From: an uncultured Stenotrophomonas sp.
GTDB lineage: Bacteria > Pseudomonadota > Gammaproteobacteria > Xanthomonadales > Xanthomonadaceae
Length of the DNA stretch: 64,000 nt
NCBI GenBank assembly: GCA_900078405.1
Contig: FLTS01000001.1
Span: forward strand, 3,056,001 to 3,120,000
Direction: 5' to 3'
Shown: positions 8,021 to 16,712 of the stretch, in pieces
Numbering within the stretch: position 1 is the stretch's first letter
Layout of the letters: every line of letters starts with the position of its first letter
The notes under the pieces: model-generated
The model's input: only the letters and a program-made list of their open reading frames with translations
The model's database searches: none
Told to the model about the DNA's origin: nothing
Translations under genes and position numbers: made by a program

Positions 8021-9370
8021 TCAATTGACCAACGCGAGGTCGTCGATCAGCGCGCGCAGGAAGCGCGCCGCCTCGCCGCCGGTGCAGGCGCGGTGGTCGA
8101 AGGTGACCGACAGCGGGATCACCTTGTGCGTTTCCACGCCGCCCATCACCGGGGTCAGCTGGAAGCGTGCGCGGCCGGCGGCGACGATCGCCACGCACGG
8201 TGGCACCACCACCGGGGTGGCGTAGCGGCCGGCGAACATGCCGAAGTTGGACAGGCTGATGGTGTAGCCGGTCAGCTCCGACGGCGCGATGGAGCGGTCC
8301 TCGACCTGCTGGCGCAGGCGGTTGATGCCCTCGCGCACGCCGCGCGCGTCGAGCATGTCGGCATTGCGCAGGGCGGGCACGAACAGGCCGTCGTCGGTGT
8401 CCACGGCGATGCCGATGTCCACCTGTGCGTGCAGGGTGCGGGTGAGGTTGTCGCCGTCGAACCAGGCGTTCATCGCCGGCACCGCCTGGCAGGCGCGGAC
8501 GATGCCGCGCACCAGCCGCGAGGTCATGTCGTTGCCCGGCGCCCAGGCGTGGATGTCGGCGTCGTCGCTGAGCGTGGTCGGCACCACCTTGCTGTGCGCG
8601 TCGGCCATTACCCGGGCCATGTTGCGGCGCACGCCCTTGAGCGGTTCCGGCTGGCCCTTGGCGACCACGCCCGGGGGGGCGGTGCGCATCGGCTTGCCGG
8701 TGGCGGAAAGCGGGGTGCGGGCGGCTTCGCTGCGCACCGCCGGAGCCGGTGCGGCTGCCGGTTGCGGTGCGGCGGCGGGCGCGCTGCCGATGCGGGCGGT
8801 GCCGGCGGCGGCCGCCTGCTTCACGTCGCCCATCGTCACCGCGCCATCGGCGCCGGTGGCGCGCACGCGGGCCAGGTCGACGCCGAGCTTGCGCGCGACC
8901 GCGCGCACCGCCGGCATCGCCTTGACGCCACCGACGGCCACGGCCTGCTCGGTGTGCACGGCGTTGGAGCTGACCATCGCGCCGACCACGGTGCCTTCGT
9001 CGGCGCGCTCGGCGGCGGCCGCTGCCGGGGCGGGAGCCGCTGCGGGCGCCGGTGCCGGTGCGGCCGGAGCAGGTGCGCCGTGGTGATGCCCGGTGTCCTG
9101 GCCTTCAGCACGCTGCGGCAGGTTCGGGTCGATCTCGAACTGCGCCAGCATGTGCCCGGTCACCACGATGCCGCCGGCTGCGCCGGCCAGCTTCAGCACC
9201 TTGCCGGACACCGGCGAGGGCACCTCCACCACCGCCTTGGCGGTTTCCATCGACACCAGCGGTTCGTCCAGCTTGATGACGTCGCCTTCCTTGACGAACC
9301 ATTCGACGATGGTGGCGTCCGGCAGGCCTTCGCCCAGGTCGGGCAGGTTGAAGTTCTTGGTCTGGCTCAT
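8021..9370 (-). CDS. 2-oxo acid dehydrogenase E2 (dihydrolipoamide acyltransferase)
   Basis: Core acyltransferase of a 2-oxo acid dehydrogenase complex, 449 residues. Residues 1-80 are a lipoyl domain with the lipoylated lysine in METAKAVVEV (K45). An Ala/Pro-rich linker follows, then a peripheral subunit-binding domain (MPAVRAVARKLGVDLARV), a second linker and the catalytic domain. The active-site motif reads FDHRACTGGEAARF, that is HxxxTG instead of the usual HxxxDG. ATG overlaps the stop of the SH3-like ORF. The three complex genes plus that ORF run as one operon. Pyruvate or branched-chain 2-oxo acids are both possible substrates; sequence alone does not decide. Confidence 0.88.
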   Translation of the reverse strand: MSQTKNFNLPDLGEGLPDATIVEWFVKEGDVIKLDEPLVSMETAKAVVEVPSPVSGKVLKLAGAAGGIVVTGHMLAQFEIDPNLPQRAEGQDTGHHHGAPAPAAPAPAPAAAPAPAAAAAERADEGTVVGAMVSSNAVHTEQAVAVGGVKAMPAVRAVARKLGVDLARVRATGADGAVTMGDVKQAAAAGTARIGSAPAAAPQPAAAPAPAVRSEAARTPLSATGKPMRTAPPGVVAKGQPEPLKGVRRNMARVMADAHSKVVPTTLSDDADIHAWAPGNDMTSRLVRGIVRACQAVPAMNAWFDGDNLTRTLHAQVDIGIAVDTDDGLFVPALRNADMLDARGVREGINRLRQQVEDRSIAPSELTGYTISLSNFGMFAGRYATPVVVPPCVAIVAAGRARFQLTPVMGGVETHKVIPLSVTFDHRACTGGEAARFLRALIDDLALVN

Positions 9371-9720
9371 CAGGGGGTTTCTTCCAGTAGTTCAAGGTCG
9401 CGTGCCGGCAGCCAGCCCTGCGCGCCGTTGGCGCGTTCGGACCACCACCAGCCGCCGTGTTCGTGATGCAGTTCCACCAGCTCGCCGCTGTCCACGTCCA
9501 GTTCCTGCGCGGTGTAGTCGTGCAGGGCCTCGGCGTGGCCGTCGTCGAGCACGCGCAGCCACGCCACCGGCGCCCAGCCGGCGCGGTTGTCGGCGGTGCG
9601 CACCCAGGCGAAATCCGGCCATTCCTCGTCGCGCACGCCCAGTTCGACGATCTGCCCGGCATGGAAGCGCAGCGGATCGGGATACTGGCTGCGGTAGGCG
9701 TTGAGCAGTCGCGCGCGCAT
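9370..9720 (-). CDS. SH3-like domain protein within the 2-oxo acid dehydrogenase operon
   Basis: Protein of 116 residues with two SH3-like repeats: residues about 8-55 (Y..QYPDPLRFHAGQIVELG, then WVRTADNRAGWAPVAWL) and 62-112 (ALHDYTAQELDVDSGELVEL, then WWWSERANGAQGWLPARDL). The ALYDY-like start and the GW-P motif are SH3 hallmarks. No signal peptide, so probably cytoplasmic. It overlaps the E1 beta stop and the E2 start, so it is made together with the complex and may bind the long Ala/Pro-rich linkers of E2; that role is inference. The ATG at 9720 is chosen; a TTG two codons upstream overlaps the E1 beta stop. Confidence 0.8.
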   Translation of the reverse strand: MRARLLNAYRSQYPDPLRFHAGQIVELGVRDEEWPDFAWVRTADNRAGWAPVAWLRVLDDGHAEALHDYTAQELDVDSGELVELHHEHGGWWWSERANGAQGWLPARDLELLEETP

Positions 9721-9722
9721 GC

Positions 9723-10802
9723 TCAACCCGCTGCGACCGCGCGCCTGGCGGCGGTGACGATGCGCTCCACGCTCGGCAGGTACTTCATTTCCAGCCGGAA
9801 CAGCGGGATGTGGGTGTCGTAGCCGGTGACGCGCTCGACCGGTGCCAGCAGGTCGTACATCGACTCCTCGGCCAGTCGCGCGGCGATCTCGGCACCGAAA
9901 CCGGCGGTCTTCGGCGCCTCCTGCACGATCACGCAGCGGCCGGTCTTGGCCACCGACTCGGCGATGGTGGCGAAGTCCAGCGGGCGCAGCGTGGCCACGT
10001 CGATGACCTCGGCGCTGATGCCTTCACCGGCCAGCTTGTCGGCCGCTTCCAGCGCTTCCTTGACCTGCGCGCCCCAGGCCACGAGGGTGACGTCGGTGCC
10101 GTCGCGCAGCACGAAGCACACGTCCAGCGGCAGCGCCTCGCCATCGTTGGCGACCACTTCCTTGTACTGGCGGTAGATGCGCTTGGGCTCCATGTAGATC
10201 ACCGGATCCGGCTCGCGGATCGCGGCCAGCAGCAGACCGTAGGCGCGCTGCGGGCTGGACGGCAGCACCACGCGCAGGCCCGGCACGTTGGTGAAGATGG
10301 CCTCGTTGGCTTCGCTGTGGTGTTCCGGCGCACGGATGCCGCCGCCCCATGGCACGCGCAGCACCATCGGGCAGTGCAGGCGGCCACGGGTACGGTTGCG
10401 CATGCGCGCGGCATGGCAGATCACGTGGTCGACCATCGGATAGACGAAGCCGTCGAACTGCGCCTCGGCCACCGGCTTCATGCCCTGTACCGCCAGGCCG
10501 ACGGTGAGGCCGGCGATGGTGGTTTCGTCCAGCGGGGTATCGAGCACGCGCTGCGCGCCGAACTTCTGCTGCAGGCCGGCGGTGGCGCGGAACACGCCGC
10601 CGTTGACGCCGACGTCCTCGCCCAGCACCAGCACCGACGGGTCGTGTTCCATTTCCCACGCAAGCGCCTGGGTCACGGCTTCGATCAGGGTGATGGGGGT
10701 GGCGGTCATGGGGTTCTCTCCGCTGGCGCCTGCCGCGCCGTGGTCGCTGACGGGGTCGTGGGCGGCATGCAAGCCGGTGGCGCTGTGCTTGATGTCATCC
10801 AT
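9723..10802 (-). CDS. 2-oxo acid dehydrogenase E1 component, beta subunit
   Basis: Beta subunit of the thiamine-diphosphate-dependent E1, 359 residues if begun at 10802. Motifs include VLGEDVGVNGGVFRAT, DTPLDETTIAGLTVGLA, EAQFDGFVYPMVDHV and VPWGGGIRAPEHHSE, and a C-terminal transketolase-like domain (LVAWGAQVKEALEAA, LRPLD). The first 31 residues are not typical; an internal ATG at 10709 with GGAGAG upstream is an alternative start. The 10802 start also has CTGGAG 8 bases upstream and overlaps the alpha stop by 8 bases. Confidence 0.9.
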   Translation of the reverse strand: MDDIKHSATGLHAAHDPVSDHGAAGASGENPMTATPITLIEAVTQALAWEMEHDPSVLVLGEDVGVNGGVFRATAGLQQKFGAQRVLDTPLDETTIAGLTVGLAVQGMKPVAEAQFDGFVYPMVDHVICHAARMRNRTRGRLHCPMVLRVPWGGGIRAPEHHSEANEAIFTNVPGLRVVLPSSPQRAYGLLLAAIREPDPVIYMEPKRIYRQYKEVVANDGEALPLDVCFVLRDGTDVTLVAWGAQVKEALEAADKLAGEGISAEVIDVATLRPLDFATIAESVAKTGRCVIVQEAPKTAGFGAEIAARLAEESMYDLLAPVERVTGYDTHIPLFRLEMKYLPSVERIVTAARRAVAAG

Positions 10803-11883
10803 GACGCTGCTCCAGGGCGATGGCGGCGGCGCGCTGGGCCAGCAGGTCCGGCGGCGGGTCGGCGTACAGGTAGTCGAACATCGCCTCCACCGGCTGCACC
10901 GGGCAGTTGAGGTAGGCGTTGACCTCCTCGTCCACGCGCGTGCCGCATTCGGCGATCCAGTTCTTCTCCTCTTCCTCGCTCCACACGCCCTGCGCGGTCA
11001 GGTACTTGCGCAGGCGGAGCAGTGGTTCGTTCTGCCATGCCGCCTTGACCTCGGCGTCGTCGCGGTAGCGGCGCGCGTCGTCGGCGGTGGTGTGGTCGGA
11101 CAGGCGGTAGGTCAGCAGTTCCAGCACGGTACCGCCTTGTCCGGCCAGTGCGCGTTCGCGTGCCTGCTGCATCGCCGCCAGCACCGCCAACAGGTCGTTG
11201 CCGTCCACCTGCAGGCAGAACAGGCCGCCGGCCAGGCCCTTCTGCGCCAGGGTCTCGGCGCCGGTCTGGGCCGAGCGCGGCACCGAGATCGCCCAGCCGT
11301 TGTTCACCACGCACAGGATCAGCGGCAGGGTATAGGCGCCGGCCGAGTTCACCGCGGCGTAGAAGTCGGTCTTGGAGCTGCCGCCGTCGCCGCACACGGC
11401 CACCGCCACCTGCGGCTTGCCCTGCAGCTTGAACGACAGCGCGGTGCCGGCCGCATGCAGGCACTGGGTGGAGATCGGCACGCAGATCGGGAAGTCGCGC
11501 GCGGCGTCGCTGGCGCGGTCGTAATCGCTGCCGCGCTCGTCGCCGCCCCAGTACATCAGCACGTCGCGCGGGCGCACGCCGCGCATGAACATGGCGCCGT
11601 ACTCGCGATAGCTGGGGGCGAGCACGTCGCCGGGCTTCATCGCCGCGCCGATGCCGACGTGGGCCGCTTCATGGCCCAGGCAGGAGGCGAAGGTGCCGAG
11701 CTTGCCGGTGCGTTGCAGGGCCACGGCCTTGGTGTCGAACACCCGGGTGGCCAGCATTTGCCGGAACAGGGGCAGCAGCGCGCGCGGGTCGCGCAGCGGG
11801 GCCGGCAGGTCGTCGCGTACCAGGTTGCCGTCGGCATCCAGGTACTGCAGGTATTCGATTTGGAACTGGGCGGAAACCGTCAT
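10795..11883 (-). CDS. 2-oxo acid dehydrogenase E1 component, alpha subunit
   Basis: Alpha subunit of E1, 362 residues, binding thiamine diphosphate through [18 protein letters not shown] and the NNGWAIS end of that motif. [23 protein letters not shown] and the phosphorylation-loop-like [15 protein letters not shown] segment fit the branched-chain/pyruvate E1 alpha family. It is the first gene of the operon; AAGGTG lies ahead of the ATG. Database names for close relatives vary between pyruvate and branched-chain 2-oxo acid dehydrogenase, so substrate is left open. Confidence 0.9.
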   Translation of the reverse strand: MTVSAQFQIEYLQYLDADGNLVRDDLPAPLRDPRALLPLFRQMLATRVFDTKAVALQRTGKLGTFASCLGHEAAHVGIGAAMKPGDVLAPSYREYGAMFMRGVRPRDVLMYWGGDERGSDYDRASDAARDFPICVPISTQCLHAAGTALSFKLQGKPQVAVAVCGDGGSSKTDFYAAVNSAGAYTLPLILCVVNNGWAISVPRSAQTGAETLAQKGLAGGLFCLQVDGNDLLAVLAAMQQARERALAGQGGTVLELLTYRLSDHTTADDARRYRDDAEVKAAWQNEPLLRLRKYLTAQGVWSEEEEKNWIAECGTRVDEEVNAYLNCPVQPVEAMFDYLYADPPPDLLAQRAAAIALEQRHG

Positions 11884-12181
11884 TGCAGCAACACCTTCGA
11901 ACAGATGGTTTCAATTGATAGGAATTGCACATGGTAAGGACTCGGCCCGGAAAAGCCGTCCTGCGCCGCAGCACGGAATTGCGCGCGCAGCATCTGCCTG
12001 CCGCGCGAGGCAGGCTGAATCATCGTATTCAGCTTCATCGCGGGCAGGCGCGGCATTGTCGCGCCGGTCGTGCCTGCATGTGTTCGCTTTCCGTTTGCGC
12101 GGCCGCTCCCGCGCGGGATGGGCGGGAAGCGGGGGGCATTCGCCTGCGTTACCCTTTGCGCCCCGCGCAGATGGCAAGGCC
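11884..12181. other. Divergent intergenic region, E1 alpha / kynA
   Basis: About 300 bases with no gene, separating two catabolic units that point away from each other. Visible structures: inverted repeat CAATT-GATAGG-AATTG at 11912-11927, 29 bases before the E1 alpha start; hairpin GCCTGCC-GCGCGA-GGCAGGC just before 12015; and CTGAAT-CATCGT-ATTCAG at 12015-12032. These are candidate operators for a transcription factor not encoded here. No convincing promoter hexamers could be fixed by eye. Confidence 0.5.
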
Positions 12182-13039
12182 ATGACCGTAGAACAGAACC
12201 AGCGTGAGCTCGAAGCCGGCATCCATACCGACCTGCAGGGCCGGCTCACCTATGGCGGCTATCTGTGCCTGGACCGCTTGCTGTCGGCGCAGCAGCCGCT
12301 GTCGAACCCGGCGCACCACGACGAGATGCTGTTCATCATCCAGCACCAGACCTCGGAACTGTGGTTGAAGCTGTTGGACCACGAGCTGCGTGCGGCGATG
12401 GGCCACCTGCAGCGCGACGAGGTCTGGCAATGCCGCAAGGTGCTGGCGCGCGGCAAGCAGGTGCTGCGCCAGTTGACCGAGCAGTGGTCGGTGCTGGAGA
12501 CCCTGACCCCGTCCGAATACATGGGTTTCCGTGACGTGCTGGGCCCGTCCTCGGGCTTCCAGTCGCTGCAGTACCGCTGCATCGAGTTCCTGCTGGGCAA
12601 CAAGAACGCGGACATGCTGCTGGTGTTCGGGCACGACCCGGACGGGCAGGCGAAGCTGCGGCAGGCGCTGGAGGCGCCGAGCCTGTACGAGGAATTCCTG
12701 CGCTACCTGGCGCGCTTCGGCCATGCCGTCCCGGCCACCTATGAAGGCCATGACTGGACCCTGCCGCACGTCAGCGACCCGGCGCTGCGCCCGGTGTTCG
12801 AGAACATCTACCGCGACACCGACCGCTACTGGCGCGAGTATTCGCTGTGCGAGGATTTCGTGGATCTGGAGAGCCAGTTCCAGCTGTGGCGCTTCCGCCA
12901 CATGCGCACGGTGATGCGAATCATCGGCTTCAAGCGCGGCACCGGCGGTTCCAGCGGCGTGGGCTTCCTGAAGCAGGCGCTGGAGCTGACCTTCTTCCCC
13001 GAGCTGTTCGAAGTGCGCACCAGCATCGGGGTGGCGTAG
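12182..13039 (+). CDS. kynA: Tryptophan 2,3-dioxygenase
   Basis: Haem enzyme opening the indole ring of tryptophan to N-formylkynurenine, first step of the kynurenine pathway. The 285-residue protein carries the family blocks [56 protein letters not shown] and [19 protein letters not shown] (proximal haem histidine in RFRHM), and [12 protein letters not shown] near the end. Length is normal. The ATG at 12182 has only a weak AAGG ahead of it. No other kynurenine-pathway gene is adjacent. Confidence 0.96.
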   Translation: MTVEQNQRELEAGIHTDLQGRLTYGGYLCLDRLLSAQQPLSNPAHHDEMLFIIQHQTSELWLKLLDHELRAAMGHLQRDEVWQCRKVLARGKQVLRQLTEQWSVLETLTPSEYMGFRDVLGPSSGFQSLQYRCIEFLLGNKNADMLLVFGHDPDGQAKLRQALEAPSLYEEFLRYLARFGHAVPATYEGHDWTLPHVSDPALRPVFENIYRDTDRYWREYSLCEDFVDLESQFQLWRFRHMRTVMRIIGFKRGTGGSSGVGFLKQALELTFFPELFEVRTSIGVA

Positions 13040-13131
13040 CGCGACCGGGGCCGGCCGGCATCCCGCCCGCGGCATTGGTTGCAGATGAACGAAATTTGAC
13101 GCCGGGCCGGGCGGTCGGTGATCCTCCCCGC

Positions 13132-13164
13132 GCCCCGGCCTGCGCCGGGGGCCCGCCCTTTTTT
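13132..13164 (+). terminator. Possible terminator after kynA
   Basis: Stem GCCCCGGC at 13132-13139 pairs with GCCGGGGG/C at 13144-13152, followed after CCGCCC by six T residues (13159-13164). The gap between stem and T tract makes it imperfect; it lies 93 bases past kynA and 32 bases before the next start. Confidence 0.4.
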
Positions 13165-13195
13165 CACCGTATCGGCATTATTGGGGGAACCCCGC

Positions 13196-14701
13196 ATGAG
13201 CGCTGCCGCGCCGAATTCCGCATCCACCCCGGCGCCCGTGCCGGCGTTCAACGACCTGCTCGGCCACCCGCGTCCGCTGTGGATGCTGTTCATGACCGAG
13301 TTCTGGGAGCGCTTCGCGTTCTACGGCATCCGCTGGGCGCTGACGCTGTACATCGTCTCGCAGTTCTTCGGTGGCGAGGGCGCCGGCGAGGCGCCGGCCA
13401 ACCGGCTCTACGGTGCCTACCTGGCGCTGGTGTACGCCTCGGCGCTGTTCGGCGGCTTCGTCGCCGACCGCCTGATCGGCTACCAGCGCTCGATCCTGAT
13501 CGGTGCGGCGGTGATGTCGCTGGGCCTGTTCCTGATCGCCATCCCGGACGAGCGGGTGTTCCGCATCGGTCTGGCCACGGTCATCGCCGGCAACGGCCTG
13601 TTCAAGCCCAACATCTCCACGATGGTGGGGCAGCTGTACGGGCTCAACGACAGCCGCCGCGACTCGGGCTTCACCATCTTCTACATGGGCATCAACGCCG
13701 GTGCCTTCATCGCCCCGATCCTGACCGGCATCCTCGCCGACAAGGTGTTCGGTACCGAAGCGATGCCGGCCTACAAGTACGTGTTCATCGCCTCCGGCGT
13801 CGGCATGCTGATCAGCCTGGTGTGGTTCTGGATCGGCCGCCGCCAGCTCGGCAGCGTCGGCGCGGCTCCGGCCGGCGCCGGGCTCGGCCGCACCCTGGCG
13901 GTGCTGGTCGGCACCCTGGTGGCGGTGCCGGTGGCCTACGGGCTGCTGACCATCGACGCCGGCATCCTCGGCTGGATCCTCGGCGCGCTGTTCGTGGCGC
14001 TGTGTGTCTCGATCCTGGTTGAGGGCATCCGCGAGGGCAAGGTGGCGCGCGACCGTGCCCTCGCCATGCTGATCATCTTCGTGTTCAACGTGCTGTTCTT
14101 CATGTTCTTCGAGCAGGCCGGCAGTTCGTTCAACTTCCTGGCGCAGAACATCGTCGAGCGCGACTTCGGTGGCTGGACGTTCCCGGTGGGCTGGTTCCAG
14201 TCGGTGAACTCCATCGCCATCCTCACCCTGGGCCCGGTGTTCGTGTGGCTGTGGGTGGCGCTGGGCAAGAACAACCCGTCGATCCCGCGCAAGTTCGGCC
14301 TCGGCTTGATCTTCAACGGCCTGGCGTTCGCGCTGCTGATGTACGCGCTGTCCTCGCTGGTCGATCCGGAGACGCTGAAGGTGCCGTTCTGGACCCTGTT
14401 CATGGTCTACGTGATCCAGACCGTCGGCGAGCTGTGCCTGTCGCCGATCGGCCTGTCGATGACCACCAAGCTGGCGCCGGTGAAGGTCGTCGGCCTGGCG
14501 ATGGGCGGCTGGTTCCTGTCCACCGCCATCGGCAACAACCTGTCGGGCATCTTCGCCGCGGTGGTCAGCGGTGAAAGCGGCATGACGGTGGAATCCGCAC
14601 TGAAGGGCTATACCTTCGGCTTCTGGTCGCTGCTGGGCGCGGGCGTGTTGTTGTTCCTGATCGCCCCGCTGGTGCAGAAGCTGATGCATGGCGTGAAGTG
14701 A
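13196..14701 (+). CDS. POT-family proton-coupled oligopeptide transporter
   Basis: Inner-membrane di/tripeptide-proton symporter of the POT/PTR2 family, 501 residues with about 14 membrane helices. The helix-1 motif ExxER appears as TEFWERFAFYG (E35, E38, R39); GNGLFKPNIST and the PTR2 signature FFEQAGSSFNFLAQN are present. GGGGGAA precedes the ATG at 13196; the frame is open further up but lacks similarity there. The next gene, a lipoprotein, begins 10 bases after the stop, so both may be cotranscribed. Confidence 0.92.
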   Translation: MSAAAPNSASTPAPVPAFNDLLGHPRPLWMLFMTEFWERFAFYGIRWALTLYIVSQFFGGEGAGEAPANRLYGAYLALVYASALFGGFVADRLIGYQRSILIGAAVMSLGLFLIAIPDERVFRIGLATVIAGNGLFKPNISTMVGQLYGLNDSRRDSGFTIFYMGINAGAFIAPILTGILADKVFGTEAMPAYKYVFIASGVGMLISLVWFWIGRRQLGSVGAAPAGAGLGRTLAVLVGTLVAVPVAYGLLTIDAGILGWILGALFVALCVSILVEGIREGKVARDRALAMLIIFVFNVLFFMFFEQAGSSFNFLAQNIVERDFGGWTFPVGWFQSVNSIAILTLGPVFVWLWVALGKNNPSIPRKFGLGLIFNGLAFALLMYALSSLVDPETLKVPFWTLFMVYVIQTVGELCLSPIGLSMTTKLAPVKVVGLAMGGWFLSTAIGNNLSGIFAAVVSGESGMTVESALKGYTFGFWSLLGAGVLLFLIAPLVQKLMHGVK

Positions 14702-14711
14702 GGATGTGGCG

Positions 14712-15308
14712 ATGAAGTTGCGTTCCGGGGCGGTGCCCCTGTTGCTGGGTGCGGTGCTGGCCGGTTGTTCGGCGCCACCGGCGGCGCCGCCGGAAAAGGC
14801 GCAGCCGCTGGACACCACCGAGCAGAAGATGCCGGTGGCCGACATCAGCCAGCCGGTCGCCTCGGGCAACACCCCGGCCGCGGCCGACATCGCCGCGGTG
14901 GCCGCGCTCAACGCGCAGTTCGACCCGGCGCGCGATCCGGTCGCCGACCTGGAAACGGCCAAGGTCGAGGCCCAGCGCGGCGGCAAGCGGATCATGCTCG
15001 ACGTCGGCGGCGAGTGGTGCTCGTGGTGCCACCTGCTGGACGCCTTCATGGAGGGCGACTCGGAAATGCGCCGCTTCCGCGACGCCCACTACGTGTGGAT
15101 GAAGGTCAATTACAGCGAGGACAACGAAAACGCCGCCTTCCTGTCGCGTTTTCCGGCCATCACCGGCTATCCGCACCTGTTCGTGCTCGATGCCGATGGT
15201 GAGCTGCTGCATTCGCAGTTCACCGGCGAGCTGGAGAAGGGCAAGGGCTACGACCGGGCGAAGTTCTTCGCGTTCCTGAAGGAGTGGGCGCCCGCGCAGA
15301 CGCCCTGA
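14712..15308 (+). CDS. Thioredoxin-fold lipoprotein
   Basis: Exported lipoprotein of 198 residues: signal peptide with lipobox LAGC (Cys19), a Pro/Ala-rich spacer, and a thioredoxin-like domain from about residue 80. The redox motif is WCSWC at 102-106 (C103, C106), followed by a cis-Pro segment (ITGYPHLFVLDADGEL). It resembles the thioredoxin domains fused to DsbD and DUF255-type proteins, so it likely acts in periplasmic thiol chemistry. Partner is unknown. A GTG GCG precedes the ATG in frame (14706). Confidence 0.82.
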   Translation: MKLRSGAVPLLLGAVLAGCSAPPAAPPEKAQPLDTTEQKMPVADISQPVASGNTPAAADIAAVAALNAQFDPARDPVADLETAKVEAQRGGKRIMLDVGGEWCSWCHLLDAFMEGDSEMRRFRDAHYVWMKVNYSEDNENAAFLSRFPAITGYPHLFVLDADGELLHSQFTGELEKGKGYDRAKFFAFLKEWAPAQTP

Positions 15309-15328
15309 ACCCGGGCGGATGATGCAAC

Positions 15329-15356
15329 GACGACGGCGCCGCAGGGCGCCGTCGTC
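15329..15356 (+). terminator. Perfect 12-bp hairpin after the lipoprotein gene
   Basis: GACGACGGCGCC at 15329-15340, loop GCAG, and its exact complement at 15345-15356. It lies 20 bases past the stop. There is no T tract (only TCATAT follows), so it may stabilise the 3' end of the message rather than terminate. Confidence 0.5.
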
Positions 15357-15436
15357 ATATGCGGCGACGCGGGCGAAGCGAAGGCCGGCGCCAACCTCAA
15401 TTTCCGTGCCGGCCGGCCGCTAACGGGAGCATCCCC

Positions 15437-16570
15437 GTGTCCCGGTGCCGCATGTCGCAGCCCACCACCGCCGCTGCCACTGCCCCTCCCGTCGCCGATG
15501 CCGGCACGGAGGCGCCCGGTGTCGCCATGCCGACGGTGGAAGCGCTGATGGACGAGGCCCCGGCGGAGGCGGACACCCCGCCCCGTTACCGGCTGCCGCA
15601 GGCGGCGGTGCCGCCGGACCTCAAGCTGCAGGCCGCCGTAGTGCGGCTGGTCGCGCAGAAGGAGCGGATCGACCAACTGGTACGTGAAGGCCTGCTGGAC
15701 GGCCTGCTGCCGGCCGACTGGAACGGTGCGCCTGGCAACGAGTTGCGCGCGTTCGTCGCGGCGGTGGTGCCGTTCGCCTCCGACAGCGTGCGCGGTGAAA
15801 CCGTCGCCGCGCGGGTGCCGCTGAAGTACCTGCTGGGACAGTCGCAGCGCTGGGGCAAGGCCGACGTCACCGAGCCGAACTCGCTGGCCGCCTACCTGGC
15901 CAGCGACGAGCGCGCCAGCGCCGGCGCCACCGATGCGGCCGAGGTGATGCTGCTGGGGCCGCTGGGGCTGGGCTGGACCCAGGTGGGGCGCGCCCGGGTC
16001 GGCTTCCTGCGTGCGATGGGCGTTGATTCGCTGGCCGCGCGGGTCACCGCGCTGCCCTATCCGGCGCCGGAGCAGCTGGCGCTGTACCAGGTGCAGGTGG
16101 CGGGCCGGACGCAGGTGTGGTGCGTGCTGGACAATCGCAAGCTGCGCGCGCTGTCGGCGCCATCGCTGACGGTGCCGCTGCTCACCGCCTACGGCGTCGC
16201 CGTACCGCAGGCATGGCCGGTCTCGTGGCCGGCGCCGGTGGAAGTGGAGGCCGAACTGGCCGGCGCCGCGCCGGGCAAGACCGTGGTGCAGGTGGATCTG
16301 GTGCGGCTGGTGGACAAGGTCCGCCGCAGCCAGGCCGGCGAAGCCTGGACCAGCGCCAGCCTGATGCAACTGCATACCTGGGTGCCGCGCTGGCGATTCT
16401 TCCTGGCCTCGTTCATCGGCCTGCCGGTGGCCCTGCTGATGATCGCCGCGCTGGCCCTGCCGGGTCGCATCGAAGCCGCCGCGGTGGCGGCGGCGCTGGG
16501 CTTTGCCGGCGGCGCCATCGCCGCGCTGGCCGCGCCGTGGGTCTACATCCGCCGCAAATACCTGAGCTGA
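15437..16570 (+). CDS. Hypothetical protein with C-terminal membrane hairpin
   Basis: Not recognised. About 377 residues: an Ala/Pro-rich N-terminus, a mostly soluble middle (VTEPNSLAAYLASDERASAG, then LGWTQVGRARVGFLRAMG), and two membrane segments near the end (FLASFIGLPVALLMIAALAL and a second Ala/Gly-rich helix) closed by YIRRKYLS. No signal peptide, so the bulk probably faces the cytoplasm. The GTG at 15437 has GGGAG 8 bases upstream; the ATG at 15452 is an alternative. It stands alone. Confidence 0.65.
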   Translation: MSRCRMSQPTTAAATAPPVADAGTEAPGVAMPTVEALMDEAPAEADTPPRYRLPQAAVPPDLKLQAAVVRLVAQKERIDQLVREGLLDGLLPADWNGAPGNELRAFVAAVVPFASDSVRGETVAARVPLKYLLGQSQRWGKADVTEPNSLAAYLASDERASAGATDAAEVMLLGPLGLGWTQVGRARVGFLRAMGVDSLAARVTALPYPAPEQLALYQVQVAGRTQVWCVLDNRKLRALSAPSLTVPLLTAYGVAVPQAWPVSWPAPVEVEAELAGAAPGKTVVQVDLVRLVDKVRRSQAGEAWTSASLMQLHTWVPRWRFFLASFIGLPVALLMIAALALPGRIEAAAVAAALGFAGGAIAALAAPWVYIRRKYLS

Positions 16571-16574
16571 ACTG

Positions 16575-16706
16575 GCTGGGTATCCGGGCAAAGGCCCGTG
16601 CCGGGCAAGCCCGGTACCTGCAACGCCATCGATATCTTCCGTAGATGCGGGGCTTGCTCCGCATGTAGCAGTCCCTGTGAACCCTCGTACCGGGAGCACC
16701 CGGCAC
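16575..16706. repeat. Two degraded copies of the paired-hairpin repeat
   Basis: First a right half, AAGGCCCGTGCCGGGCAAGC then CCGGTACCTGC (ending 16621). Then a fuller copy from the GTAG at 16641: arm GCGGGGCTTGCTCCGC, a diverged linker, and arm TACCGGGAGCACCCGGCAC. They fill the gap between the unknown membrane protein and murU and may serve as the 3' end of both convergent messages. Confidence 0.65.
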
Positions 16707-16712
16707 TTCCCG

